64,000 nucleotides of DNA from Agrostemma githago. Taxonomy: Eukaryota; Streptophyta; Magnoliopsida; Caryophyllales; Caryophyllaceae. The notes under the pieces are model-generated. The model had not been told where the DNA came from. It ran no database searches and saw only the letters and a list, made by a program, of their open reading frames with translations. The position numbers and the translations under genes are program-made. Where the stretch lies: positions 65,301,562 to 65,365,561 of the forward strand of contig OY288242.1 of the NCBI GenBank assembly GCA_958450325.1. The letters run 5' to 3'. Positions within the stretch are counted from its first letter, which is position 1. Every line of letters starts with the position of its first letter. Shown here piece after piece: positions 33,494 through 43,888 of this stretch.

Positions 33494-35306
33494 GGTAACT
33501 TTAGGACGTTACTTGATTTTATATCGTATGTTTGAGTAGTAGTATGTAGTAAATATTTTAACTTCGGTTTTCTATTTTTAGCTATTTATTATTGCTAATT
33601 ATATTAATTTTAAATTGTATGCCTTATCAATATTTTACGACTTTTGATATCGTTTTATAAATCGTTAGTAATTTTATTATTTATGATCGTATTAATTTTT
33701 TGTTGATTATCTTGACACGAGTAACTAAATAGTAACGATTTCATATTTTCTTCATATTTCGTTAATTTATAATTTTAACTCAAAATCGTATTTTTATATT
33801 ATATTCAAGATTTTTATACTTGTCCAATAAATTAATTTCGTTTTACAACTTATATAAATAAATGAGAAAATAGTCGATTTTATTTTAAATACATTTTTAG
33901 TCGAGACTATTTTCCCTAATAATTTCTCATTTGTCTACGTTTGATTATTTTTAGTAAAATCAATATTATTTATTGATAAAATGTACTTGTTAAAAATAAT
34001 TTGAAAGCTTTATAAATCTCGTTTAATTTATAAAACTCGTTGACTCAATTAATTTTGATATCATTTTTCTTAAAATATCTCTTTTCTAAAATTTATAGTT
34101 TTAACTCAACTTCCTAATTGTTTATAAAATATTATATTTTGAGTAACGAATTTAAAAATATATTAAAGTTACGATAACGACGATAATAATAAAATGTTGA
34201 TTTCGTTAGAAATGCTATTTTTTTATACATTTCACTTATTTTAATAACTTACGAAGTTTCTATAACAATACATCTATTTTTAGTAAATTTCTAAAATTAG
34301 TAAGTTTCTATTTATAGAAAGTTTCCCTTTTTATATAAAATATTTATTCCTTTTATCCTCATATTATTTATATTGATTATATCTTTTGTATTTCGATAAT
34401 GGTTTGTTTTGGAGTTATAGAATAAAGACAAATGTGGGGTTAGAGTAATATAATCTGGGGTTTACGGTTTTGCCATCAACTATAAGGCTAGTGTATCAGG
34501 AATCGGTACATTGGTTGTTGAACCGGGTGACAGGTATCCCGGGAGTTGTGTACATTTTGACCTTAAGCTTAGGCCTCGTAGTAAGTCGCCGTCATAAGTT
34601 GAACTGAGTGATAGGTAATCCCACGAGGGGTGTGCATTGTCTTAAACTAGGGCCACACATTTATAAGTCGCCGTCCTATTATGGTTGAGTAGCCTAGTTA
34701 GAGACCAAAGTTTGATTTGTTTGAACTAAGTTCTCGAAGCTAGTTTTTAGTATTCTCCTAGTGAAAGTCTAGCTGTCTACACTAATTCTATCCATAACGC
34801 CATTTTGAATATTTTTATCATTATCGATACATTTTGATTTGCAGGTTGGCAAATATTTGAAGTTTTCTTCGGAAAACTTGTTCCGATTTTATTGTTCCAA
34901 TATTTTTAGTTTTCTCCGAAAGCTTATTTTTATTATATCATTTAATGTTTTCCATTTTATTTTGATATAGTAATACTATTATTTTTCCATATGGTATAAT
35001 ATGGCTGGGAGAACGTCTGAGTTATTCCCCACTAACGTGCCTGTTATGTTTATAACATGCCAGTATTTGCTGCTGGGTTTTGGGTGTGAGCTAGCGAGTA
35101 GCGTGGATCCTACTCTTTCTTCATTCTTGTAATTTACGGATTTGTATAAACCCGTTTGGAGTTTTTACTTTTAGCCCTTTTGTAAAAAAAAGCCTGTATA
35201 TTGACTTACCATTTCTTTTAATAAGATATAGTTTTTCAGTGCGTTTTAAACTCAACTCTACAGTGTTTCCGCCACTGTATTGCGTTAGAATTTCTAGGGG
35301 ACTACA
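33494..35306. other. AT-rich end of the solo LTR with an imperfect tandem repeat
   Basis: No gene is seen. Around 34515-34670 an ~95-bp unit (GTTGAACCGGGTGACAGGTA, then GTAAGTCGCCGTC) is repeated imperfectly as GTTGAACTGAGTGATAGGTA and TATAAGTCGCCGTCC. The last part holds poly-T tracts before GACTACA. Confidence 0.5.
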
Positions 35307-35506
35307 CTTACAGCACTAGGAGATCTCATTGTGTGTGTGCCTTTGTATTTATGTGTGTATTTCGGGAGGTCTAGCCAAGACATTGATGTTTGTTCACGTA
35401 AGTCCAGAGGCCAATGTCATTTGTTGAGCGTGTTTCGACATTAAAGCTTGGAGCTGCTCGGGCAGACAAACATAACTCTTTAGAAGTTAGAGAGTTAAAG
35501 GAGCAG

Positions 35507-36119
35507 GTACAATCATTAACAACAATATTAAACAAAATTTAGATTATTAAAATTGCTTGTGTTTGTTATCTGTTTTAATGTGCATTTATGATTATAGTAA
35601 CTCAAGTGAAAGTAGCTAATGTGACATTTTGTTATATATGCCACCAAGTATACCTGAACATCTAAGAAAAATCATGTACTCCCCTCCGTCCTAGTCATTT
35701 GTTTACATTTGATTATAATACACCTCACATATAATAAAGGTAAAAAAATGACCGAGGCGAAAAATAGTATTTTTTCCTTACATGCTAGAAATGAATATAA
35801 ATTTGTACTATCTTTACCTATACATTTATCTTTGTTTATTGCAGTTTACTGAGGCACTACTACTTCACGCAATACAGGAGTTGCAGCTTAGTTTGTCTGA
35901 CGAAAGATGTAGTGAACAGTTTTTGGTTGTAAACAATATCATTTGCACTGATTTTAGACCTTTTATTTTTTATAATAATTTTAATTTGCTTAGTCGATTT
36001 TGGATATATGTGAAAAACAAAAATTATAAGTAATACTCCTAATATAAAAGTCGCATGATTTTCTTCTATTGTATTTTTCATTTTAGTTTTCGTACCTTAT
36101 CGAGATTTTTATATAACAA
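35507..36119. other. Kinesin intron and further captured-like DNA in CACTA-2
   Basis: It begins at the donor site after the last kinesin block. A possible exon sits after TTTATTGCAG at about 35844 (FTEALLLHAIQELQLSLSDE), but I recognise no family for it. The rest is AT-rich, with one short MITE at 35677. Confidence 0.35.
35677..35769. mobile_element. Short Stowaway-like MITE, degenerate
   Basis: Starts TACTCCCCTCCGTCCTAGTC, close to the Stowaway consensus TACTCCCTCCGTCC, and ends with a weaker inverted copy (AAATGACCGAGGCG...TAGTA). A TA target is possible at both edges. Length about 93 bp. Confidence 0.5.
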
Positions 36120-36562
36120 TCAACACTAGTACTACTAATATAATTAACCTATGGCGTCGATTGTAATCGATGCATTTGGAGAGATAAAGATGTTATTTCA
36201 TACCGAATCAAATCACTAGCATAATTTAATATATGATTGCATTTTATAATCCATATCGTGTTAAATACAATTGTCATTATTAAATGGCATTTTATATTAT
36301 CTATCGTGTCGAATGCAATTGATGCAGTTACTATTTAGTTGGAAAATCTAAACCATTTACCGCATCGAAAATAAATGACACATAATTTGCCACTAAAAAT
36401 CACTTTCTTTCGCGTCGATTTTAAGAAGTTAACCCAGCGAATAGATTATTCGCCACGAAAAGCTACGGCAACGCCACCTACCTCAACGAATACACAATCG
36501 ATGGGGAAACCTTCCGCGTCGAATAGAATCGCCACGAAATACCAAAATAATCGCCGCGAAAG
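36120..36562. repeat. Right subterminal repeats of CACTA-2
   Basis: Many variants of one word recur: GGCGTCGATTGTAATCGATGC, ATCGTGTCGAATGCAATTGATGC-like, TCGCGTCGATT, TCGCCACGAAA and ATCGCCGCGAAA. They are relatives of the TTTCGTGACGATT words at the left end. No CACTA terminus follows; TNP2 codons begin at once, so the tip was deleted. Confidence 0.6.
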
Positions 36563-37963
36563 TTTATAGTCCACAGAAGCGATGCTTTAAGTTGGAAATT
36601 TTGGCCCGCCGTAGACCAACCGCTCAACAATGCAGGGAAATCATTTATAGTCCACAAAAGCGATGCTCTAGACTGAAAATTTTGTTTCAACGACATATCA
36701 TATGTCTCCACCCCTACTTCCCACAAGTGTCTCAATTCCTCTATCACTAGTTGTAAGTAAACATCCAAATAATTTTTGGGGTTTTTTGGGCCGGGAACAA
36801 TAAGAGAAAGAAAGATGAATGGTGGTTTCAGACACAACCATGGGGTAAGTTGTATGGTGTGACCATGACAGGCCATTAGGAGTTCGACTTACCGAACTGA
36901 CCGAAAGGGGCAAACCCATCGGTACACAACCCAAGTCTCACATTGCGGGGTTCCTTAGCAAAATTAGGGTACATTCTATCAAAGCGCTTCCACTCCTCTC
37001 CATCACTAGGATGACACATCTTCCCCTCTATACGAGTTTCTTCTTTATGCAACCTCATTTGTTCGACAATGATTTTGGTTGCATATAATTTTTGAAGTCT
37101 ATGGGCGATTGGAAAGTAAGTAAGTCGACTAAGTGGTATAAGTTTTTTATCCCTCGCAACACTCTTTCCCTTTTTACCTCTCAAAACAATATTCCCATCA
37201 ACACTTTTCTATCTACCCTTACCACATTTCTTACATTCCTCGAGTAGGGCATCGTCCTTCCAAAAGAGCATGCATTCATTGGGACAAGCATCAATCTTTT
37301 GATGCGGAAGTTGAATACCTTTTACTATTTTTTTGGTAGTGTAGAGTGTTTTGGTCATAATGTTGTCTTTCGGGATGACCTTCTCAAGCAAGGCAGCGAA
37401 ACCGTCTATACACCCAAATGGTAGGTTATACTCACATTTAAGAGTCACTATCATAGACGCGAACTCTAACAATGTCATATCACACCCTCCATATAACGAC
37501 TTCTCCAAAGCGTCTAACATATCAAAAAATGCTTTTGCTCGTGGGTTTGGCTCTTGTGGGGTTGCTTGGACATCATCATTAGTATACATGCTCTCATCAT
37601 TAAACAGATTGCACTCAACTACATCAACTATCATTTCCCTCAAACCCCCCTCATTTTGTTCAACCTCAGATTCCTCAACAGGAGACGGTTCACCATGACA
37701 AATCCAACGATAATAATTTGGATAAAACCCATTTGAGATAATATGTTCCTTAATCACAATAATCTCCAAGAATTTGAGGTTCTTACATTTCATAGCGAAT
37801 GAAGTAAAGACAGAATGAATGGGCAACGATTCCGACAAGGACATCTAAGTTTACCATCCGATGTGTATTCGGGTTGTTGTTTAGCAAACTCCAAAAAACT
37901 ATCAACACCCTTTAAGAAATGTGTTGTGGGACATCTCCTCTTATCAAATCTTTCTTCATACAT
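36563..37963 (-). pseudogene. tnp2: CACTA TNP2 transposase, N-terminal part (CACTA-1)
   Basis: TNP2 cuts and moves CACTA elements. On the minus strand the frame opens near 37963 with YEERFDKRRCPTTHFLKGVD and FLEFAKQQPEYTSDGKLRCPC, the transposase-associated domain. After a frameshift comes MKCKNLKFLEIIVIKEHI, then FGCIDGFAALLEKVIPKDN, KIDACPNECMLFWKDD, PRNVRLGLCTDGFAPFGQ, a stop, and in other frames IVPGPKNPKNYLDVYLQL and VETYDMSLKQNFQ. A short segment (NFQ..ASLLWTIN) is present twice in a row, a tandem duplication. The frame ends at SLLWTIN where CACTA-2 starts; the next part of the protein is at 1873-2040. Confidence 0.85.
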
Positions 37964-38559
37964 CAAATCTCTTCATTTTTAATCTAAAAAAATTTAGACA
38001 ACAACCAAATACACATTATTTCCTCTAAATTAATTTACTAATATACACTACTCACATATTTATTAAAATTCTTAATTCACCTAAACATAGTACTATTTGT
38101 ACCTAATCCGCCTAATTATATCACTAAATCGGCCTAATTATATTTTCACTTTCAATTTCCTAACACATAAAAAAAACAATTCATTCCACTATCCAACCAT
38201 AAACTCTAACTTTAAACTAACAATCTACCTATTTCAAATTGGGGGAACCTATGGGCAATTAGCATGCTAACTACATTAAATATTTTGACAACAACAAAAC
38301 TATACTAAAAAACATATAACTCAATAAATAATTTATTAAAATCAATAAATACAAAAATTAAGACATAATTTAAATTAAGTATAGATCAAAAACATACCTT
38401 AATCGAGGAAAATGGGAGAAAAAAAGAAGGAATGAAGAGAAGATGAGGGCTCGGTGTAGTAGAGAGAAGAGAGGAGAAGTTTAGAGAGAGAGAGAGAGAA
38501 ATGGGAAATATAGAAGGAGAAGGGGGGCTGCGTCAAGTTTAAAAAAAATGTCGAAGGCT
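37964..38559. other. Upstream region of the TNP2 gene
   Basis: AT-rich DNA without a gene. A GA microsatellite (about 38483-38500) lies here. It would be leader and promoter of the minus-strand transposase. Confidence 0.45.
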
Positions 38560-38703
38560 TAGTGACCGACAGCGGTCGCCCATCTTTTTCTGTCGATCGC
38601 TAAGAGAGTTTTTTTATCAACTAGCGACTGATATCAGTCGTTAGCCCTTACTTTAGCGACTGATATCGGTCGCTGTATTTAATTTATAATAAAATTTAGC
38701 GAC
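38560..38703. repeat. CACTA-1 subterminal palindromes, inner part
   Basis: Copies of AGCGACTGATATCAGTCGCT and variants (GCGACTGATATCGGTCGC, GTGACCGACAGCGGTCGC). The array is cut by the solo LTR and continues after it. Each unit is itself an inverted repeat, so both strands offer the same site. Confidence 0.75.
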
Positions 38704-41154
38704 TGATAACACACAAATTTGGACCGTTTTACCCCCTATTTTCACTCGTATTTGACTCGATTTTGTGTGTTTTAACGTTAATATAACTCATTTTTGACTA
38801 TATTTTGTATTTTCTAGTTTGAATTTGTTTTTTTCGTATTTATCGTCTTTTTCGTAGAATTTTGTACTGCTTTTGTGTGTTTTTGTCTTATAGGTACGTG
38901 TTCGTGAATAAAGAGGCGAATTGAAGCGAGAGGAGCCAAGTTAAGGGATCGAGTCAAACCCCAAGTCAAACCCGACATTGACCCAACCTATCTCACCCTT
39001 ATACCTCAAATCAACCCACAACCCATCTTCATCCTCCAACTCCTTACCCATATCATTCAAACCACATACATCCTCCACCAACACAAACCAACCCAACTCC
39101 CAACTTATCCCATTTACCTTATGACCCACTCAAACCCATCAATCTAATTCAATTCAACTAAAATCCCAAAAGTCAAGGTCAAACTTGACCTTGACCCTTG
39201 ACCCAACTCCACCACCATAACCGACCACCTCCCGTCTCCTGAGCTCCGCCAGGCCAGAACACCGCGCGCCACCACCAACCTCCGCTCTCCGGCGAGTCGA
39301 CCCCCTCCTTCACCTCTAACCACCGTCGTCGACCTCCACCTCCATCTCGACACAACAACAGCAGCGCCGGCAACCATCCGCACCTCGCGCGCTGCTGCTT
39401 TCCGGCGAGCCCCACACCGAGCACCACCACCGCATCTCCCTCTGTTTCCCGCGACACAGAACAACCCAACAACAGCGACAGCGTCGCGGCAACAGCACAA
39501 CGACGGCAGCTCCAATAACGACAACAACAGAGCGGCAACAGCAATTCCGTCGTCCTTCACTCCGACCTCCACCTGCGCCTCCCTCCGCCTCGACTGCCCG
39601 GATTTCGACCGACACGACAGCAGCAACGGAGCACACCTACAACATCGGCAACTAGCAGCGGCCAGCAGATCCGGTTCGACCCAGATCCGAAGTTCTAGAT
39701 TTGAAACCGTCAATTGATTGGAGACTCGAGGAATTTAATTGGAATGGACGGGTGACATCTAATTTGGATCGAGATTTGCAATTGAATTGGAATGGGTGAA
39801 ACCGTAAAGTGTGTCGGGTGAGTTATCACCCTCCGAAGTCATCGGGCGAAATTAAAATGTTCGGGCGAAGTCGGGATTACCGCGGGGCAAAGTTTTGTCC
39901 GGTGGTGAATTATGCATAGCCGCGGGGCGAACTTTCACCGGATGAGAATAATAGGGTGAAGTTTAGTTGATGGACATTTGGGCTTCCTTATTGGGCTTAG
40001 AAGACTAGGGTTTTAATCCCTCTTTTCTCTTCTCTATATATATGTAACTCCTCATTTGAGGAGGGGGAATCATTCCACCACTCCACCACAACACTACCTA
40101 AGCCATTAAAATTAGTAGATTATTAGTAGACTAGTAGTATATTATATTAGTAGATTATTATTACCTTATTAGTAGATTACATAGTAGGGGGATTTTTGGA
40201 GGGTGACAATTCAAAAATGTCCACCTATTCTAGATCTAATTAGTTTCTCCATTAATTAGTGTAAAGACTCCATCTTTATTATATTCAAGTTTCTATTGAA
40301 GTTCTTTTGGAGATTTTTAAGGGGTTAGTGACATATTCATTGTCATCTTCATCAAGCTTCTTCTTATTTTATTGCAATCCTTTTTATTATTATCGTTTTC
40401 CTCCATAGTCGGTATATTTCTCTTCCTCTCCCTAATCTCTAGTTAGATTTAATTTCGTTCTAGATTTAATCTCTCGTCTAGATTTAATTTAGTTATTTTT
40501 TTTATAGATTTAATTATTAGGCTTGTTTAGTTAATTTCTCCTTAGTTATCACTTTATTAGTTCTCATTATGCATTGTGAGTAGATTTCTTGTTAGGGGTT
40601 AAGGAAGGAAGAACTTGGATTATTTGAATTGAGGGATGTTTGTGGGTTGTTTGCTTGTTGATTTGTCAATTTTGAGGTTTTTGTGTCTTTGTTGACTTAG
40701 AATCGCGACTAGGTCGACCTTGACTCATTTCTACCAATATGGGGAAACTCGGGGTAGAAGTTACCTTAACTTGAGACTTACCCTTTCGCCGCGAAAGCGG
40801 GTATAGGTGGGTTGGGTGGGGAAACCGAAAGGTGGCATTCTCCCTTATCGACGTTGTGACTAAAACCCGATTCCGAGTCTCATAGAATCCAATTTCCGAT
40901 TCCCGACTTCCTCTAACACCTTCTCCTTATTAGACTAGCTTTTCATAGTTTATAGCCTTTTAGTGTAGACTAGTATAGACTTAACCCGAAAACCCCAAAT
41001 ATAGACTCCGAACACTTTTTGACTTTGACTTGACCGACTTTACCTAGACCGTCCCTGAGGATCGATCCCGACTTACCGCTACTACGTAGTAGTTAGTTGG
41101 AATTTATAAATATTGTTTGATCGTGTTAGATAGGCGACAATCTGACGCGCATCA
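38704..41154. mobile_element. Solo LTR, Athila-like (TGATAACAC...GCGCATCA)
   Basis: A 2.45-kb block starts TGATAACACACAAATTTGG and ends CTGACGCGCATCA, flanked by GCGAC at 38699-38703 and 41155-41159. Inside are features common in such plant LTRs: a conserved GGATCGATCCCGACTTACCGC near the end, a TATATATAT box near 40037 and a GC-rich, codon-like block at about 39200-39680. No PBS, gag or pol is present, so it is a solo LTR. The TSD cuts one of the host palindromes of CACTA-1. Confidence 0.8.
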
Positions 41155-41159
41155 GCGAC

Positions 41160-41420
41160 CGATATCGGTCGTGCGTGTGTTTTTTAGCGACCGGTATCAG
41201 TCGCTAAGCTATGTTCATTTTTCCCATCCCAACTCCCACTCGGTGTCTTCGCCTAGCGACCGATATTGGTCGCGGTGTTTTTTTAGCGACTGATATCAGT
41301 CGCTAAGATATTTTTTTTTCCAAACCTTTTTCCACTTGGTCTCTTCGCCTAGCGACTGATATCAGTCGCCCATGTTTTTTTCAATCGCTACTGGAGCGAC
41401 TGACAGTTTTGGTCACGCGT
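41160..41420. repeat. CACTA-1 subterminal palindromes, outer part
   Basis: At least five units spaced by about 30-100 bp: GACCGATATCGGTCG, GCGACCGGTATCAGTCGC, GCGACCGATATTGGTCGC, GCGACTGATATCAGTCGC twice, and a final GCGACTGACAG. This type of array beside a CACTA end is where the transposase complex is expected to bind. Confidence 0.8.
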
Positions 41421-41440
41421 GTGAGGTCCCTACTGGAGTA

Positions 41441-41453
41441 TTTTCTTGTAGTG
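41441..41453 (-). repeat. Right terminus of CACTA-1
   Basis: TTTTCTTGTAGTG, the inverse of CACTACAAGAAAA. The next base begins TTCTTAGATCAGAAC, which is chromovirus protease (FLDQN). Confidence 0.85.
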
Positions 41454-42357
41454 TTCTTAGATCAGAACATGGCAGTGAAGTTGGGCTGTAAATTAGATCA
41501 CATTCCACCCCAGGCAGTAACAGTTGCTTATGGGAACCATTTGCCATGCCAAATGATATGTGTGTGATATGGTGTTAGGCGTGTAGTGACTTATTAGAAC
41601 TTTGGGGACCATCAATTGGGATTTCAAGCAATTGAAGATGGAGTTTAAGTATGAAGGTCAGAAGCTGGTGATGAGAGGAATACCTTTAAAGAAGGTGCAG
41701 AATATAGAGCATGGGCCTTCACTGAAAATGTTAACATCAGCAGCTCATATCTGTCTATTACAGTTGACCAATATCATTTCAGATACCACTAAAGGGGTTT
41801 CCTGTATGGCTCTGTCTATGATAGTTGACCAATGTCATTTCAGATACCACTAAAGGGGTTTGCTGTATGGCTTTGGATAGGGAAAATCTACACCATCCTG
41901 AATTGGAGATACTCTTGCAGAAGTACAAGACCTTGTTTGAGGAACCTACATGTCTCCCACCTGTGAGGAGAGACTTTGACCTTAGGATCCCACTGGTAAA
42001 TGGAGGCGAACCAGTAAACATAAGACCTTATGGATATCCCCTTAAGCAAAGAGATGTCATAGAACAACTTATACAAGAGATGATGGAAAGGGGGATAATT
42101 CAAGTTAGCTCAAGCCCTTTTGCATTTCTTGTGGTGTTGGTAGGTAAGAAAGATGGGACTTGGCGAATGTGTGTCGACTACAGAGAATTGAATAAATGCA
42201 CAATAAAAGACAAGTTTCCCATCCTCGTGGTAGATGAGTTGATTGATGAACTTGCAGGTGCTACAGTCTTTACAAAACTGGACCTCAGATCAAGTTATCA
42301 TCAACTTAGGGTGTTTGAGGATGATGTTTTTAAAACGGCTTTTAAAACACACAGTGG
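41454..42357 (+). pseudogene. pol: Protease end and first half of RT of chromovirus A
   Basis: It starts FLDQNMAVKLGCKLDHIPPQ, the part just after the protease active site, and continues to HLPCQMICV. A deletion and stops follow, then LGTINWDFKQLKMEFKYEGQ. Beyond a 61-bp duplication the connector and RT run open: HHPELEILLQKYKTLFEEP, GKKDGTWRMCVDYRELN and FTKLDLRSSYHQLR to FKTHSG. Tat-3 is inserted there, and RT goes on at 57257. Confidence 0.88.
41763..41872 (+). repeat. 61-bp-spaced tandem duplication in chromovirus A pol
   Basis: A 49-base segment beginning GTTGACCAATATCATTTC is repeated starting at 41824 with two changes. The shift of 61 bases is not a multiple of three and breaks the frame. 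Confidence 0.85.
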
Positions 42358-42734
42358 TGTAGACACCCGCATTTTGACTGCCAGGTGTCTATGGCAGTTT
42401 CCCAAAAAACACCCGATGATGATCGGACGCTAACATGCTTCTACGCGCTCGAATACGGGCTCAAATCCATTAATCGTTGGCTAACACACTTACGGAGTAC
42501 AAATATCACAAAATCAACCTCAAATCCAGGCCCAGCGGACCATTTCGAGTCGAACAAGACTAATTTGGGCCAAAACCGACACCGGAATTAAAACCGACTT
42601 TTCACGATTGGGTCAACCCCGGTCAAAGTCGATCCCGAGACACACAAAACAACCCGTCAATCATCAAGAGTCCAAGTCAAACACAAAACCCATTAAAGTC
42701 AAGGTCCAAAAACAATCCGCGCGACCCAGCTGGG

Positions 42735-42842
42735 CCACTCGATCGAGTGCCTCACCCACTCGATCGAGTGGGCCCTTATTTTGAGCCCGGCTGCAGGCTT
42801 CACGGGCCACTCGACCGAGTTAGCCCTTACTCGGTCGAGTAA
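42735..42842. repeat. Palindrome cluster 1 in Tat-3 LTR
   Basis: CACTCGATCGAGTG twice, then ACTCGACCGAGT and ACTCGGTCGAGT, just before the TATA box. Spacing within pairs is about 20 bp. The matching 3' LTR cluster is at 55253-55360. Confidence 0.8.
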
Positions 42843-42869
42843 CCCTAATTCGGGTGCCCTAGCTTTTCC

Positions 42870-42876
42870 TATATAA
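42870..42876 (+). promoter_or_regulatory. TATA box of Tat-3 5' LTR
   Basis: TATATAA followed by GGAACCC, about 30 bp after the first palindrome cluster; copy in the 3' LTR at 55388-55394. The U3/R border should lie shortly downstream. Confidence 0.65.
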
Positions 42877-43197
42877 GGAACCCTCATGCAACCATCACAC
42901 ACATCTTAACAATCCTTTACAACCCTAACACATCATAGAGCAATTCTACACTACACCCTCTACAAACCCTAGACAAACCCTAGGAAAATCGACATTAGCA
43001 AACCCTAAACCTAGTTTTAGGAATTCAACCCGAGCCACCACAACTTAGCCTCCATACACCTCGAAGACTCCCGTGTTATAGCCGCGTTTACGAGCCTTAT
43101 TCCGAGACAAGAACATGTAGGTTGAGGGTGACAAACCTCCTTCTTCTTTTTTTTTTTTTCTCACGTCATTCATCTTCCTCTCTTTTCCGTTTTTTTC

Positions 43198-43309
<112 letters not shown>

Positions 43310-43663
43310 TCTCGTTATCATCATCCATCTTACATCCATCAATCTTCAAATCAATCTTTAACAAGGGTCAAAACCCGTTGACACGGATCCGATATCACAA
43401 TCCCTAGGGATTTATTCGATGTCGGAGAAGTCGAGGGAATCATTTTTTTATTTATTTAATCAAATAGTCAATTCTCCTAAATCACATAAAATCAATTCAA
43501 GACGCAATTTCCGTTGAAGCTAAAATAATTGTCAAAACAATTCGTTAGAATTATGACATTATTAAACGCGGAGGAAATTAAATTTTATAGCAACGACCTA
43601 TTTAAAACGATTTTCGACATAAAACACGTTTTTGTTACAATCGAATTTTAATTCGTACAGAGG

Positions 43664-43888
43664 GCACTCGACCGAGTGCCTAGCCCACTCGGTCGAGTAG
43701 CACCTCAAAATCGGGTCAGAATGCTCATCAGAACACCCACTCGATCGAGTCTCACAGTGACTCGGTCGAGTGGCCATGTACTCGACCGAGTTAGTCAATA
43801 ACTCGGCCGAGTACGGTCTTTGATGCAAAACAGAATCGTCTTTTTAGGGTCCACTCGATCGAGTCCATCGACCATTCGATCGAGTGGC
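43664..43888. repeat. Palindrome cluster 2 in Tat-3 LTR
   Basis: Eight units of the ACTCG[AG][TC]CGAGT type, often in pairs about 20-25 bp apart, including GCACTCGACCGAGTGC and ACTCGGCCGAGT. It lies in the transcribed part of the LTR. In the 3' copy two bases of the first unit are mutated. Confidence 0.8.

Larger units (their letters stand above)
21277..35306. mobile_element. Solo LTR of a Tekay/Del-type chromovirus, with nested inserts
   Basis: Begins TGTAACACCCC, the usual start of long Tekay/Del chromovirus LTRs, and ends GACTACA. The flanks CTTGC (21272-21276) and CTTAC (35307-35311) form a 5-bp TSD with one change, and the kinesin codons join perfectly after excision. Once the MITE and Tat-2 are removed, about 4.4 kb of AT-rich sequence remains, with no PBS, gag or pol. 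That is the size of one long LTR, so it is best explained as a solo LTR left by recombination between two LTRs. The lineage call rests on the terminal bases and length only. Confidence 0.7.
21122..35506 (+). pseudogene. Captured kinesin-14-like motor fragment, split by a solo LTR
   Basis: After the acceptor the exon reads CIVHVQGKDLTSATMLCGCM, then HLVDLAKSERIIS, and after a one-base frameshift SEVTWDRLKEAQHIKKSLA. This is the switch II region of plant C-terminal (kinesin-14) motors, where VDLAGSER is normal; here the key Gly is Lys. The LTR (21277-35306) cuts the codon after KSL. Removing it with one CTTGC/CTTAC copy restores KSLAALGDLI at 35313. Further right GGLAKTLMFVHVSPEANV (from 35365) and, after another frameshift, ERVSTLKLGAARADKHNS and EVRELKEQ end at a donor site (35507). 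About 30 and 8 motor residues are deleted between blocks. It is a degenerate, non-functional gene piece. Confidence 0.75.
2041..36562. mobile_element. CACTA-2, a gene-fragment-carrying (Pack-) CACTA element, right tip lost
   Basis: It begins with CACTACAACAAAAAGGC, a CACTA terminus followed by TTTCGTGACGATT-type subterminal words. Related words (AATCGCCACGAAA, TCGCGTCGATT) fill the region just left of 36562, where TNP2 codons resume abruptly. The final 15-20 bp of the right terminus seem to have been deleted together with about 40 TNP2 codons. After removing nested insertions about 3.0 kb remains. That sequence holds intron-like DNA, a gamma-carbonic-anhydrase-like exon and kinesin exons, but no transposase. 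This fits a non-autonomous element that captured host gene pieces. Capture is inferred; the alternative is that two elements and unrelated DNA were joined by rearrangement. Confidence 0.65.
1873..41453 (-). mobile_element. CACTA-1 (En/Spm-type) transposon, left end lost
   Basis: The right end is a CACTA terminus (reads CACTACAAGAAAAT on the minus strand) preceded by an array of 20-bp palindromes, typical of CACTA subterminal repeats. Minus-strand TNP2 transposase pieces lie at 36563-37963 (N-terminal) and 1873-2040 (C-terminal), so one transposase gene is split by CACTA-2. Outside the right end the chromovirus protease resumes at once. On the left the element starts inside TNP2, so its left terminus and a few protease codons were deleted. 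A 3-bp TSD therefore cannot be tested. Without inserts about 2.6 kb remains, so most of an autonomous CACTA is missing. Confidence 0.8.

Noticed and set aside
34515..34670. Possible tRNA or small-RNA genes in the GTAAGTCGCCGTC repeats
   Set aside because: No cloverleaf or A/B box pair could be recognised; the pattern is an imperfect tandem repeat in an LTR.
39144..39713. Minus-strand ORF of 189 codons
   Set aside because: In a GC-rich block of a solo LTR, with overlapping alternatives in other frames and no recognisable domain; kept only as a composition oddity.
2041..41453. One single CACTA element with ends at 2041 and 41453
   Set aside because: The flanking 3-mers differ (GAA and TTC), the subterminal repeats at the two ends are unrelated, and TNP2 pieces lie on both outer sides of 2041-36562. 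Two nested CACTA elements explain this better.
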